55,380 nt of DNA from Lachnospiraceae bacterium (GCA_028696165.1 JAQVHQ010000021.1:1-55380), one strand, 5' to 3'; positions 1 to 9,092 are shown, counted from the stretch's first letter. Translations and numbers: made by a program. Notes: generated by a model from the letters alone, not told the origin.

Positions 1-143
1 AAATATGGGCTTGATATGAGTACACAAAAGATGTATATTAATTCCACAAGTCATTGCCTGATATTTTATCAGTGCATCGTGGGTGAACTCTACACTATTA
101 TTTCCGAAGGTAAATTTACGCAATCTAAGGGGATTTCTACCGA

Positions 144-172
144 TTGACAGAAAGAATAGTACAAGATAAAAT
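144..172 (+). promoter_or_regulatory. Sigma-A promoter of the first LacI-type regulator
   Basis: A perfect -35 TTGACA (144-149), a 17-bp spacer and a -10 TAAAAT (167-172) lie about 57 bp upstream of the regulator start. Nothing else is recognisable in bases 1-143 apart from small dyads (CTGATA-TTT-TATCAG at 58-72; GTAAATTTAC at 110-119) that might be operators. Confidence 0.75.
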
Positions 173-228
173 GAGGATTATAAATGAAATTTGTACGTGA
201 CAAATGATCGAAAATGGAGGGGCAGAAC

Positions 229-1305
229 GTGATTACAATTAAGGAAATGGCCGAAATTGCGGGAGTGAGTCCGACTACTGTAGCGAATGTCTTGCATGGC
301 AGAACCAAGAAGGTTTCCAAAGATACGCTGGAGCGAGTGCAGGATATTATCGAAAAGTCGAATTATGTGTCAAACATGGGTGCGCGTCTTCTGGGTAATT
401 ATGGATCACGTATTATCGCTGTAATTCTGGCCTATAGTCGTTCGGACCGGTCCAATGTGATACAGGACCCCTTTGCCGGTTCCATTATAGGAGCGATGGA
501 ACAGGAGATTAGTAAGCGTGGATATTTTATGATGCTTTATACCAATCCCAATATTGAGGAATGTTTACATATGGCTTTGGCCTGGAATATAGAGGGTTTG
601 ATTTTGCTGGGTGTAGACAGGAAGGATTACTATACATTCCGCTCACGTCTGGATATACCGATTGTTACCATTGACACCTATTTTCGGGAAAAGGATACAG
701 AATTTGTAAATATAGGACTTCAGGATTACGAGGGCGGATATATGATGACAGAATATCTGATTCGGCAGGGACATAAAAAAATCAGCTTTCTGTCTATGGA
801 TCCTGTGGGGGAAGAGATGGCAGATGAATTCATAGATGATGCCAGATTTCTTGGCTATCGTGATGCATTGGAGAAGAATCATATCCGATATGATGCGAAG
901 CGCAGGATAGTCTTAGACGGCAATGTGTATGTGAGAGAAAAGCAGCTGACTGAACTGGCCAACAACAATTTCGGGGACAGTACAGCCATGTTCTTTGCAG
1001 CAGATTATCTGGCTATAGAAGGTATGAATGTATTTTATGATCTGGGGTATCAGGTGCCGGAAGATATTTCCATTGTAGGGTTTGATAATATTCAGGCTTC
1101 CCTGCAGTGCCGCCCAAAACTCACCACTGTGCAGCAGGACATTGCAGAAAAAGGAAAATGTGGCGTAGAACAACTTATGGAAATGATAAAAAAAGATAAG
1201 AATAAATGCGTAAATAAACGGCTTCCTGTTCAGCTGGTTATAAGAGATACTGTGAAACAAATGGATGGAACAGAACATAAGCAGAAGCATGAGACGTCAA
1301 AATAA
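229..1305 (+). CDS. LacI-family transcriptional regulator (first copy)
   Basis: Predicted 358-residue sugar-responsive repressor. The N-terminus carries a LacI helix-turn-helix (ITIKEMAEIAG, then SPTTVANVLHG) and hinge, followed by a periplasmic-binding-protein-like effector domain with the usual IVGFDNIQ and TTVQQD segments near the C-terminus. I chose the GTG at 229 because GGAGGGG (216-222) sits 6 bp upstream; an ATG at 214 overlaps that ribosome binding site. It is paralogous to the regulator at 6442: both share the VNxGLQDYxGxYxxTxYLI stretch. The neighbourhood of alpha-glucosidases, sugar transporter and malQ implies a maltose/maltodextrin or related alpha-glucoside effector; the actual ligand is inferred from context only. 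Confidence 0.9.
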   Translation: MITIKEMAEIAGVSPTTVANVLHGRTKKVSKDTLERVQDIIEKSNYVSNMGARLLGNYGSRIIAVILAYSRSDRSNVIQDPFAGSIIGAMEQEISKRGYFMMLYTNPNIEECLHMALAWNIEGLILLGVDRKDYYTFRSRLDIPIVTIDTYFREKDTEFVNIGLQDYEGGYMMTEYLIRQGHKKISFLSMDPVGEEMADEFIDDARFLGYRDALEKNHIRYDAKRRIVLDGNVYVREKQLTELANNNFGDSTAMFFAADYLAIEGMNVFYDLGYQVPEDISIVGFDNIQASLQCRPKLTTVQQDIAEKGKCGVEQLMEMIKKDKNKCVNKRLPVQLVIRDTVKQMDGTEHKQKHETSK

Positions 1306-1375
1306 GTTTTAGAAATTTGACGCGGAAAGCGGATATGAATATAGACAGAAAAAGAAGCGTAGAAAGTTGGAGACA

Positions 1376-2179
1376 ATGCAGGAACAGACGAATGATACAA
1401 AATCAGCGGAAACATTGAAAAAAGAACGAAAAAAGAAAAGATTTAAGAAACAGTTGTGGATATCACTGCTTCTGATACTTTTACTGGTTCTAGTGTGCTC
1501 CGTCACAGTCTGGGCAAGAGCCGGCGGTGGCGGCGGTGGAAGTTCAGGCGGCGGAGGTGGAGGCGGATCGTCTTCCGGAGGAAGTTATTCTGGAGGAAGC
1601 GGCAGAAGCAATCCTTTATCCAGCCTGTTAAGCTATATTATTATGATTTTTTCAATTGCAGGCGCATCCATTATATTTTTTGTGCAGCGTAAGAAAGCAA
1701 AGATGAAATCAAAAAGGCAGATGACCATTCTGAATCGGTTGGGTGATAACTGGGACCACAAAGATATACAAAAACAGGTGGAAAAGGGCTATTTTATCAT
1801 TCAGGAATGCTGGCGCAGGAAGGATATTACTTATGGTGCTGAGTATCTGAGCGAGCGGCTTAAAGAAGAGTGGATTACAAAACTTGCCTGGATGGACATG
1901 AGAAATGAAGTGGTTATACAGAAGCATGTGAAGCTTCTAAGTGCAGAACCGGTATTTGTAGTAGACAAAGAAGGAACAGATGGGGATTATCTCTGGTACT
2001 TAATCCATGGCAGGATGACCGGCTATTATGTAGATGGAGAGACCGGAGTAGTAGTAAGAGGTAATACTATGCCAGAGAGCTTTTATGAATACTGGATATT
2101 TATCTTCGAAAATGGACATTGGGTTCTGGATGAGATCAAGCAGAAGGATGAAGTGGATATCAGCCAGTTTGCTAATTGA
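1376..2179 (+). CDS. TIM44-like domain membrane protein
   Basis: About 267 residues. A charged N-terminus is followed by a hydrophobic segment (roughly residues 30-50), a striking Gly/Ser-rich low-complexity stretch (about 50-80), a second hydrophobic segment (about 88-108) and a C-terminal alpha/beta domain. That domain contains the QKHVKLLSAEP and YEYWIFIFENGHWVLDEI elements typical of bacterial Tim44-like proteins. These proteins are thought to act at the membrane; no specific function is established. The start is uncertain: ATG 1376 has GGAG only 3 bp upstream, and a TTG at 1367 is the alternative. It lies between the first LacI gene and the GH13 operon and has no obvious link to sugar use. 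Confidence 0.75.
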   Translation: MQEQTNDTKSAETLKKERKKKRFKKQLWISLLLILLLVLVCSVTVWARAGGGGGGSSGGGGGGGSSSGGSYSGGSGRSNPLSSLLSYIIMIFSIAGASIIFFVQRKKAKMKSKRQMTILNRLGDNWDHKDIQKQVEKGYFIIQECWRRKDITYGAEYLSERLKEEWITKLAWMDMRNEVVIQKHVKLLSAEPVFVVDKEGTDGDYLWYLIHGRMTGYYVDGETGVVVRGNTMPESFYEYWIFIFENGHWVLDEIKQKDEVDISQFAN

Positions 2180-2232
2180 TTTTCTCACAAAGAATAAAGA
2201 CAGGAATTAGTGAAATCTAATAAATCGTATTT

Positions 2233-2248
2233 GGTGTTGCGAAACACC
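2233..2248 (+). promoter_or_regulatory. Palindromic operator GGTGTTGCGAAACACC (copy 1)
   Basis: A 16-bp near-perfect dyad centred on CpG, as expected for a LacI-family protein. It lies 2 bp upstream of the -35 of the GH13 gene at 2349. An identical copy in the same orientation relative to its gene is at 23147-23162, upstream of the second GH13 gene. The two LacI-type regulators in this window are the obvious candidates to bind it. Confidence 0.75.
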
Positions 2249-2250
2249 TA

Positions 2251-2279
2251 TTGTAGCACACTTTCGGGTGTGCTATTCT
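2251..2279 (+). promoter_or_regulatory. Promoter of the GH13-GH31 operon with a dyad in the spacer
   Basis: -35 TTGTAG (2251-2256), 17-bp spacer, TGC-extended -10 TATTCT (2274-2279). The spacer is almost filled by a second perfect dyad, AGCACAC/GTGTGCT (2255-2274), which could be a second operator or a hairpin-forming element. The GH13 promoter at 23.1 kb has the same architecture. Confidence 0.65.
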
Positions 2280-2348
2280 TATGTCATGAAGCTTGAGCGC
2301 ATAAGCTGGAACGAAAAAAGTAAAAGAGGAATAATGGAGGAAGAAAGC

Positions 2349-4010
2349 ATGAATAAAGCATGGTGGAAAGAAAGCGTTGTTTATCAGATTTATCCAAGAA
2401 GTTTTTGCGACAGTAATGGAGATGGTATCGGAGATTTAAATGGTATTACAAGCAAGCTGGATTATCTGAAGGAACTGGGGATTAATGTTATCTGGCTTTC
2501 ACCGGTATATCAGTCGCCAAATGATGATAACGGATATGACATCAGCGATTACGAAGCGATTATGACAGAGTTTGGTACAATGGAAGATTATGACAGAATG
2601 CTTGCAGCAGCACATGAACGGGGCATTAAAATCGTCATGGACTTAGTTGTAAATCATACATCTGATGAACATAAATGGTTCTTAGAGAGCAAAAGCTCAA
2701 AAGATAACCCGAAAAGAGACTACTATATCTGGAAAGATCCTAAGGATGGTAAAGAGCCAAATAACTGGGGTTCCTGCTTCTCTGGATCGGCATGGAAGTT
2801 TGATGAGACAACAGGTATGTATTTCCTGCATCTCTTCTCAAAGAAACAGCCTGACTTAAACTGGGCAAACCCTCAGGTGCGCAAAGAAGTTTTCGATATG
2901 ATGACCAGATGGTGTGATAAAGGTATTGACGGATTCCGTATGGATGTTATCAGTCTGATTTCCAAACCGGAAGGATATCCGGATGCTCCGCTTTACGGGG
3001 GATTATACGGCAATCCAAACTTCTGTGCTAATGGACCAAAGGTTCATGAATACCTGCAGGAGATGAACGAAAAAGTATTGTCCAAATACGATATCATGAC
3101 AGTTGGAGAGTGTGCCGGTGTTACTTTAGAGGAAGCGCAGAAGTACGCAAACAACGAGCAGAAAGAGTTAAACATGGTATTCCAGTTTGAACATGTGGGA
3201 TTAGATGATGGTGATGGTGTAAAATGGTCTACAAGAAAGATGCCTTTAGTTCCATTGAAAGAAAATCTTACAAAATGGCAGAAGGGCCTGGATGGGGTGG
3301 CATGGAACAGCTTATACTTCTGTAATCATGACCAGCCAAGAATTGTCTCACGTCTGGGTAATGACAGCGATGAATACCGTGAAATCTCAGCAAAATGTAT
3401 CGCAACCTGTCTTCATATGATGCAGGGAACACCTTATGTATATCAGGGTGAAGAACTGGGAATGACCAATTCCGTATTCAACAGTGTGGATGACTTTAAT
3501 GATTTGGAATCTGTGAATGCATACCATGAATTGACAGAAGCAAAATTATTTACACCGGAAGAATTATTACCGGCAATTGCACACAAGAGCCGTGACAATG
3601 CCAGAACACCAATGCAGTGGGATGACAGCGACAATGCAGGATTTACAACAGGCAAACCATGGCTTGCATTGAACCCAAATTATCCAAAAATCAATGCAAA
3701 AGAACAGGTTTCCAGAGAGGATTCTGTATTCCATTATTATCAGAAATTGATTTCTCTTAGAAAAGAAAATGAGATTATTGTATACGGACATTATGACTTA
3801 CTTCTTCCGGAAGACCCTGATTTATATGTATATACCAGAACCTTGGATAATCAGAAAATTCTGGTGGTTTGTAACTTCTCAGAAAATAACAGAACTTACG
3901 ATTTAGGTGAATTTGCAGATGGTAAAGTGTTGATTCAAAACTACAAAGACCATGATGTAAAAACCGGAGAATTACAGTCATATGAAGCATTTGCAATATT
4001 AATTGGATAA
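2349..4010 (+). CDS. GH13 alpha-glucosidase (oligo-1,6-glucosidase type)
   Basis: Cytoplasmic 553-residue glycoside hydrolase family 13 enzyme, without signal peptide, that should release glucose from the non-reducing end of imported isomalto- or malto-oligosaccharides. Conserved GH13 elements are visible: the N-terminal WWKESVVYQIYPRSF, the NGDGIGDLNGI loop, DLVVNHTSDEH, nucleophile Asp199 in GFRMDV, acid/base Glu254 in TVGECAG and transition-state Asp328 in NHDQPR. Start is ATG 2349 with GGAGG 8 bp upstream; an in-frame ATG at 2268 lies upstream of the promoter -10 and can be dismissed. It is first in an operon with the GH31 gene. Family members also include trehalose-6-phosphate hydrolases and dextran glucosidases, so substrate is uncertain. 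Confidence 0.92.
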   Translation: MNKAWWKESVVYQIYPRSFCDSNGDGIGDLNGITSKLDYLKELGINVIWLSPVYQSPNDDNGYDISDYEAIMTEFGTMEDYDRMLAAAHERGIKIVMDLVVNHTSDEHKWFLESKSSKDNPKRDYYIWKDPKDGKEPNNWGSCFSGSAWKFDETTGMYFLHLFSKKQPDLNWANPQVRKEVFDMMTRWCDKGIDGFRMDVISLISKPEGYPDAPLYGGLYGNPNFCANGPKVHEYLQEMNEKVLSKYDIMTVGECAGVTLEEAQKYANNEQKELNMVFQFEHVGLDDGDGVKWSTRKMPLVPLKENLTKWQKGLDGVAWNSLYFCNHDQPRIVSRLGNDSDEYREISAKCIATCLHMMQGTPYVYQGEELGMTNSVFNSVDDFNDLESVNAYHELTEAKLFTPEELLPAIAHKSRDNARTPMQWDDSDNAGFTTGKPWLALNPNYPKINAKEQVSREDSVFHYYQKLISLRKENEIIVYGHYDLLLPEDPDLYVYTRTLDNQKILVVCNFSENNRTYDLGEFADGKVLIQNYKDHDVKTGELQSYEAFAILIG

Positions 4011-4040
4011 GATTCCCTGTAATTGAGCATGAAACTACCT

Positions 4041-4064
4041 AGGGGATTTCGTAAGAAATTCCCT
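4041..4064 (+). promoter_or_regulatory. Intercistronic stem-loop between GH13 and GH31 genes
   Basis: AGGGGATTTC and GAAATTCCCT form a 10-bp stem (one G-T wobble) around a GTAA loop. There is no T-run, so it is more likely an mRNA-stabilising or processing hairpin than a terminator. Confidence 0.5.
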
Positions 4065-4111
4065 GGAATAATAAAAGATAACAACGCAGCAGCAAGAATA
4101 GGAGTAAAAGA

Positions 4112-6175
4112 ATGATCAGAAAATATACTTATGGAAAACCATTCCAGACCGAAGCAGTAGTGCTTCAGCAGAAGACAGAAAGTGGTGCACTTCCTTATTT
4201 CCAGGAAATAAAAGAAGACGGAACCCTAACCTTAACTTATGAGATGGACCCGAAAGATGTAGTTTATGGATTGGGTGAGAATGTAAGAGGTATCAACAAA
4301 AGAGGATGGATTTATGAGAGCCGTTGTATGGACGATCCGGTTCATGTGGAGACTTGTCATTCTTTATATGCATCACACAATTTCTTCGTCCTGTCAGGTA
4401 AAGAAACATTTGGTGTATTTGTAGATTATGCAGGTATTATCAGCTTTGATATTGGATATACACATTTAAATCAGCTCAGTATGACTCCGCAGGAAAGTGA
4501 TATGGATATCTATATTATCGAAGGAGAAAGTGTATTAGACATCGTTCGCCAGTTCCGTGAACTGGTTGGTATGAGTTATATACCTCCAAAGTGGGCATTC
4601 GGTTACCAGCAGTGCCGTTGGAGTTATATGGATGAGGACGAGATTCGTGAAGTGGTTAAAAATCACAGAGAAAATCACATTCCACTGGATTCCGTATATC
4701 TTGATATTGACTATATGGAACGTTATAAGGACTTCTCCATCAATGAAGAGACATTTCCTAAATTCCCTGAATTTGTACAGGAGATGAAAGACCAGCACGT
4801 ACGCCTTGTACCGATTATTGATGCTGGTGTAAAGATTGAAGAAGGATATGACACCTACGAAGAGGGCGTTAAAAACAATTACTTCTGTAAAAATGCTGAT
4901 GGTACAGACTTTGTAGCAGGTGTATGGCCGGGACGCGTTCATTTCCCGGATATGTTAAATCCAAAAGCCAGAGACTGGTTTGGCAAAAGCTACAAATTCC
5001 TGCTGGATCAGGGTATTGAAGGTTTCTGGAATGATATGAATGAACCTGCTTTATTCTACTCCGAAGAAAACCTGAATAATGTATTTGCTAAACTTGGTGA
5101 TTACCAGGGACGCAATCTGGATAATGATATCTATAATGAATTCCTTGGCATGATTCATGGTCTGCCTAATAACCGTGATGATTATAAATTATTTTTCCAT
5201 AATGTAAACGGCAAGATGGTTCGTCATGACAAGGTTCATAACCTGTTTGGCTATAATATGACCAGAGCAGCAGGGGAAGCTTTCGAGGAATTAGAACCGG
5301 ATAAGAGAATCTTAATGTTCTCCCGCTCTTCTTATGTAGGTATGCATCGTTATGGTGGTATCTGGATGGGAGACAACAAGGCATGGTGGGCACATCTGCT
5401 TATGAATCTGAAGATGCAGCCATCTCTTAATATGATGGGAATCTTATACACAGGTGCTGATATCGGCGGATTTGGTGATGACACAACAGAAGATTTAGTA
5501 ATGCGCTGGACCCAGTTTGCATTATTCAGCCCGTTGATGAGAAACCATGCAGCCATGGGAACCAGATATCAGGAGGCATACAGTTTTGACAATACAGATA
5601 CTTTCCGTAAGATTATTGAGATTCGTTATGCATTAGTTCCATATATCTACAGTGAATATATGAAAGCAGCTATCAAAAATGATATGTACTTTAAACCACT
5701 TTCTTTCGTATATCCGGAAGATGAACATGCAGCTCAGGTAGAAGATCAGCTTATGGTTGGTGAAAGCCTGATGTGTGCACCGGTATATACCCAGAATGCA
5801 ACTGGCCGTTATGTATATCTCCCGGAAGATATGCTGATGATCAAAGCAAAAGGAACCGAAGATTATATTTGTGAGAAGATGACAAAAGGTCATCATTATG
5901 TAGAGGTTGCTTTAGACGAGATGCTTCTCTTTGTACGTCCGGGCCATATCCTTCCGCTTGTAAAACCGGCAGACTCAGTAGAACAGCTGGATACAGATAA
6001 TGTTAAAGTGATTGGGTATAAGAATCAGGCTGCTTCTTATGAGATGTATGACGATAATGGATTTACAAGAAACTATGATTTAGATAAAAATATTACTACT
6101 ATTAAAGTCTCAGCAGATGGTGATGTGGAAGTAGAAGGCGCAAAAACTTTAAAAGTAACTACAGAATTATATTAA
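4112..6175 (+). CDS. GH31 alpha-glucosidase
   Basis: 687-residue glycoside hydrolase family 31 enzyme, cytoplasmic (no signal peptide), releasing alpha-glucose from malto- or other alpha-gluco-oligosaccharides. Visible family features are the N-terminal beta-sandwich, the catalytic barrel with nucleophile Asp308 in GFWNDMNEP, the probable acid/base Asp421 in WMGDNKAWW, the GADIGGF loop, and a C-terminal beta domain. ATG 4112 has an AGGAG about 8 bp upstream. It follows the GH13 gene by 100 bp, separated only by a stem-loop, so co-transcription is likely. The pair would complement each other on alpha-1,4 and alpha-1,6 linkages, an inference from family behaviour. Confidence 0.92.
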   Translation: MIRKYTYGKPFQTEAVVLQQKTESGALPYFQEIKEDGTLTLTYEMDPKDVVYGLGENVRGINKRGWIYESRCMDDPVHVETCHSLYASHNFFVLSGKETFGVFVDYAGIISFDIGYTHLNQLSMTPQESDMDIYIIEGESVLDIVRQFRELVGMSYIPPKWAFGYQQCRWSYMDEDEIREVVKNHRENHIPLDSVYLDIDYMERYKDFSINEETFPKFPEFVQEMKDQHVRLVPIIDAGVKIEEGYDTYEEGVKNNYFCKNADGTDFVAGVWPGRVHFPDMLNPKARDWFGKSYKFLLDQGIEGFWNDMNEPALFYSEENLNNVFAKLGDYQGRNLDNDIYNEFLGMIHGLPNNRDDYKLFFHNVNGKMVRHDKVHNLFGYNMTRAAGEAFEELEPDKRILMFSRSSYVGMHRYGGIWMGDNKAWWAHLLMNLKMQPSLNMMGILYTGADIGGFGDDTTEDLVMRWTQFALFSPLMRNHAAMGTRYQEAYSFDNTDTFRKIIEIRYALVPYIYSEYMKAAIKNDMYFKPLSFVYPEDEHAAQVEDQLMVGESLMCAPVYTQNATGRYVYLPEDMLMIKAKGTEDYICEKMTKGHHYVEVALDEMLLFVRPGHILPLVKPADSVEQLDTDNVKVIGYKNQAASYEMYDDNGFTRNYDLDKNITTIKVSADGDVEVEGAKTLKVTTELY

Positions 6176-6291
6176 TAAAAAGTATTAAAATATACCGAAA
6201 ATAAAAGACTTTTGCGGGATAGTACAGATAATAGGGGATACAATTTAGACAATATGAACAAAAAACTAAAATATTCTTGTCAATAATATTC

Positions 6292-6320
6292 TTGTCGATT
6301 TTTAGAAAAAATGATAATAT
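6292..6320 (+). promoter_or_regulatory. Promoter of the second LacI-type regulator
   Basis: -35 TTGTCG (6292-6297), 17-bp spacer, -10 TAATAT (6315-6320) preceded by TGA (extended -10). A 12-bp direct repeat AATATTCTTGTC (6270-6281 and 6285-6296) overlaps the -35 and may be a regulator site. Confidence 0.65.
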
Positions 6321-6332
6321 TCAATTGGATGT

Positions 6333-6359
6333 ATAGGGACTGTGAGATGCAGTCCCTAT
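6333..6359 (+). promoter_or_regulatory. Leader hairpin upstream of the second LacI gene
   Basis: ATAGGGACTG (6333-6342) pairs perfectly with CAGTCCCTAT (6350-6359) around a 7-nt loop, followed by a short T run. It lies between the promoter and the start codon, so it could be a weak terminator/attenuator in the leader or an operator dyad. Confidence 0.5.
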
Positions 6360-6441
6360 TTTCAAAAATGGGTATGAGAGGAATCGGCGAATGGGCATGG
6401 TCACAAATGCTTTTGTGATAGATGTCCGCGAGGTAAGTTTT

Positions 6442-7467
6442 ATGATTACAATCAAAGAAATTGCACAGATGCTTGGGATGAGCACAACGACAGTGTCAAA
6501 TGTAATTCATGGAAAAACCAAAGAAGTATCCCAGGCAACAATCGAAAAGGTGGAGGCGGCACTGGAAGAGTATAATTACATACCTAATATCAGTGCACGT
6601 AACCTGGCGCAGAATGAGTCTAAAATTATTGGCGTAGCTATGCGCTCAAGGAAAGATAAGTATGATGATAATGCACTAAAAGATCCCTTTACAGGAGAAC
6701 TGATAGGGGGAATCGAGAAGGCACTTCGACACTCGGGTTATTATATGATGATTTATATCTCAGAAGATGTGGAAGAATTGGTGCAGCATATATCTTTGTG
6801 GAATGCAGATGGATTGCTCCTTTTAGGAATTCTGGGAGAAGAGTGGAGAAAGATTAAAGAAAGATATAAAAAACCTACTGTTTTTATTGACAGCTATTTT
6901 GACAAAGAAATCAAAGATCTGGTGAATGTAGGACTTCAGGATTATCAGGGGACATATGAGCTGACCAAATACCTTATATCATGTGGTCACCGGAAAATTG
7001 CATTTATGGCAGATAACTGTGTAGGTGTGGACTCGGAACGATTTAAGGGATTTTGCCAGGCGTTGAATGAGGCTGGTATCATCTTTGATCCAAAGAAAGA
7101 TTTTCTGTATCATCGTCCAAGCAGAGCAGAACGTAAACAGAGTTATGACGAAATATGTAATCACTGTAATGATTATACTGCTGTGGTCTGTGTATCTGAT
7201 TATTATGCAGTCAGTTTGATAAATGAACTGGAGGCCAGAGGCATATCGGTTCCGGATGATATCTCCGTAGCAGGTTTTGATGACAATTATCTGTCGCAAA
7301 AACACCGGCCGGCAGTTACTACGGTACATCAGGATCCGGAATTAAAAGGGGAACTGGCTGTGAAACAGCTGATTAAGATGATAAAAGGAAAGAGAATCAA
7401 AGAACATAGCATCATGCTTCCGGCAGAGGTTATGGTACGTGACAGCGTTAAAAATCTAAATAAATAG
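6442..7467 (+). CDS. LacI-family transcriptional regulator (second copy)
   Basis: 341-residue LacI-type repressor with helix-turn-helix (ITIKEIAQMLG, then STTTVSNVIHG) and C-terminal periplasmic-binding-protein fold ending in VAGFDDNYLSQ and TTVHQDPELKG. The start is ATG 6442, preceded by GAGGTAA (about 5 bp); the in-frame ATG at 6391 lacks a ribosome binding site and would add residues before the conserved MITIKE start. It immediately precedes the sugar ABC transporter genes and is paralogous to the regulator at 229. A reasonable model is that one controls the glucosidases and the other the transporter, but which operator each binds cannot be told from sequence. Confidence 0.9.
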   Translation: MITIKEIAQMLGMSTTTVSNVIHGKTKEVSQATIEKVEAALEEYNYIPNISARNLAQNESKIIGVAMRSRKDKYDDNALKDPFTGELIGGIEKALRHSGYYMMIYISEDVEELVQHISLWNADGLLLLGILGEEWRKIKERYKKPTVFIDSYFDKEIKDLVNVGLQDYQGTYELTKYLISCGHRKIAFMADNCVGVDSERFKGFCQALNEAGIIFDPKKDFLYHRPSRAERKQSYDEICNHCNDYTAVVCVSDYYAVSLINELEARGISVPDDISVAGFDDNYLSQKHRPAVTTVHQDPELKGELAVKQLIKMIKGKRIKEHSIMLPAEVMVRDSVKNLNK

Positions 7468-7504
7468 TTGTGCAGACTTCACAAAAATTTTATGAAAATT
7501 TAAG

Positions 7505-7555
7505 AATAAGACTCGTCAAAAAGACAAATAATCTTTTGGCGGGTCTTATTTTGTG
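7505..7555 (+). terminator. Rho-independent terminator after the second LacI gene
   Basis: AATAAGAC and GTCTTATT form the base of a long stem (inner arms around AAAAAGA/TCTTTT), followed by TTTTG. It separates the regulator from the transporter operon. Confidence 0.7.
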
Positions 7556-7596
7556 GGCTTTTTTACCTTTGTGAAATATGTACAAACTGAATAAAG

Positions 7597-7610
7597 TGAT
7601 ACCGATTTCA
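7597..7610 (+). promoter_or_regulatory. Possible cre-like site upstream of the transporter promoter
   Basis: TGATACCGATTTCA agrees with the CcpA consensus TGWAANCGNTNWCA at every position but one. It is centred about 21 bp before the -35 hexamer. A LacI-family regulator other than CcpA could equally use it. Confidence 0.4.
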
Positions 7611-7624
7611 TAGGGCAAAATAAC

Positions 7625-7653
7625 TTGCATTAATATTTTAAACGTGCTATTAT
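7625..7653 (+). promoter_or_regulatory. Promoter of the sugar ABC transporter operon
   Basis: -35 TTGCAT (7625-7630), 17-bp spacer, -10 TATTAT (7648-7653) with a TGC extension, the same extended -10 as in the two GH13 promoters. Confidence 0.7.
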
Positions 7654-7669
7654 AACACTTGTAAAGAAA

Positions 7670-7683
7670 CTTATGCGCAAAAG
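7670..7683 (+). promoter_or_regulatory. Candidate operator CTTATGCGCAAAAG
   Basis: A CpG-containing partial dyad centred about 15 bp downstream of the predicted transcription start of the transporter operon, a position suited to a LacI-type repressor. It does not match the GGTGTTGCGAAACACC operator. Confidence 0.35.
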
Positions 7684-7739
7684 GTTTCAAAACTTGTACG
7701 GTAAAGTATAGTTAATGTGTCGAAAAAGGAGAGATAAAG

Positions 7740-9092
7740 ATGAAGAAGAAATATTTATCGATTTTATTAGCAGGCGTTATGTCAGCAACAATGTTAGCAG
7801 GATGCGGAAGCGCTGAGCAGGCAGCTGATGCAGGCGGATCATCAGATGCAGCAGCAGAAGAAGATGCAGCAGGAGAAGATGCAGCAGCAGAAGCACCAGC
7901 AGCAAGTGCTGATGCAATTCGTTTAGTAAATGGTAAGATTGAAATTGATGAGCAGTTAAAAGCAATCGCTAAGACCTACCAGGAAGAAACTGGTCAGGAA
8001 GTAGTTATTGAGTCTATGGGTGGTGGAGTTGATATCCAGGGACAGTTAAAGAGCTACAATGCAGCAGGTAATATGCCTGACATCTTTGTTATCGGTGGTG
8101 ACGGTGACTACGCTAACTGGGGTGGAAAAGTTGCAGATTTAAGTGATTGTGAATTCGTTAAGGATACAGACTTTACTTATACAGATGATGAGACTGGAAC
8201 ACCAGTTGGTTTCCCATATGCTGTAGAAGGATACGGAATTACTTACAATGCAGACATCTTAGAGAAAGCAGGAATTGACCCAGCTACTTTAATTAACTAT
8301 GATGCATACAAAGCAGCATTCGAGAAAATCGATGGCATGAAAGATGAACTTGGATTAACATCTGTATGTGCAGTTGCAGCTGAATCAGGACAGATGTACT
8401 GGTCAACTGGTAACCACATCTTCGGATACTACTTATCAGGTGGTCTTGAGAGAGATGACAACACATACTTCGATATGGCTATGAAGGGTGAAGTTGATAC
8501 AGACAGAATGAACCAGTTTGCAGATTTCGTTGGATTATTAAATCAGTATTCAGATCAGCAGACATTAGTTTCAGGAACATATGATGATCAGTTAGCTCTT
8601 TGGGCTCAGGGTAAAGCAGCATTTATTACTCAGGGTAACTGGATTGATCCTTCTCTTCCTGACTATGATGTAACATTTAACTGTGGTATTGCTCCTTTAG
8701 CATTTACAACAGAAGATATGACAAGCGTATTAGCAGATTCTCCATCTTGGTGGTGTGTATCCGCTGACAGCGACAAAGTTGATGCTTGTAAAGATTTCTT
8801 AGACTATCTTGCAACTTCAGAAGCAGGACAGAATTGCTTAATCAAAGATTGTGGTATGATTTCTCCTTATAAGAGCAGCACAGTTCTTCCAGAGACTCCA
8901 CTTGCATTAAGCTTAAAGACTTATGTTGACGCTGGTGATACTTCTTCATGGGCTTGGTCAAACATGCCAGAAGGTATTGCACAGAACGCTATCGGTTTAG
9001 TATTTGAATCTTATGCTAAGGGTGAAATTGACAGAGATCAGTTCACAACTATGATGCAGACTCAGATTGCTGATTATGTAGCAAACAACTAA
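7740..9092 (+). CDS. Sugar ABC transporter substrate-binding lipoprotein (MalE-like)
   Basis: 450-residue extracellular solute-binding protein. The N-terminal signal ends in a lipobox (LAGC, Cys at about residue 22), followed by an Ala/Glu/Asp-rich linker (to about residue 58) and a type-I binding-protein domain with the FVIGGDGDYANW and GKAAFITQGNWI segments typical of family 1 sugar-binding proteins. A good AAGGAGAG site precedes ATG 7740. It is first in an operon with two permeases. Location beside alpha-glucosidases and malQ suggests maltose/maltodextrin or isomaltooligosaccharide uptake; the precise ligand is inferred. Codon use (GCA, TTA, GTT) looks optimised, consistent with high expression. 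Confidence 0.9.
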   Translation: MKKKYLSILLAGVMSATMLAGCGSAEQAADAGGSSDAAAEEDAAGEDAAAEAPAASADAIRLVNGKIEIDEQLKAIAKTYQEETGQEVVIESMGGGVDIQGQLKSYNAAGNMPDIFVIGGDGDYANWGGKVADLSDCEFVKDTDFTYTDDETGTPVGFPYAVEGYGITYNADILEKAGIDPATLINYDAYKAAFEKIDGMKDELGLTSVCAVAAESGQMYWSTGNHIFGYYLSGGLERDDNTYFDMAMKGEVDTDRMNQFADFVGLLNQYSDQQTLVSGTYDDQLALWAQGKAAFITQGNWIDPSLPDYDVTFNCGIAPLAFTTEDMTSVLADSPSWWCVSADSDKVDACKDFLDYLATSEAGQNCLIKDCGMISPYKSSTVLPETPLALSLKTYVDAGDTSSWAWSNMPEGIAQNAIGLVFESYAKGEIDRDQFTTMMQTQIADYVANN

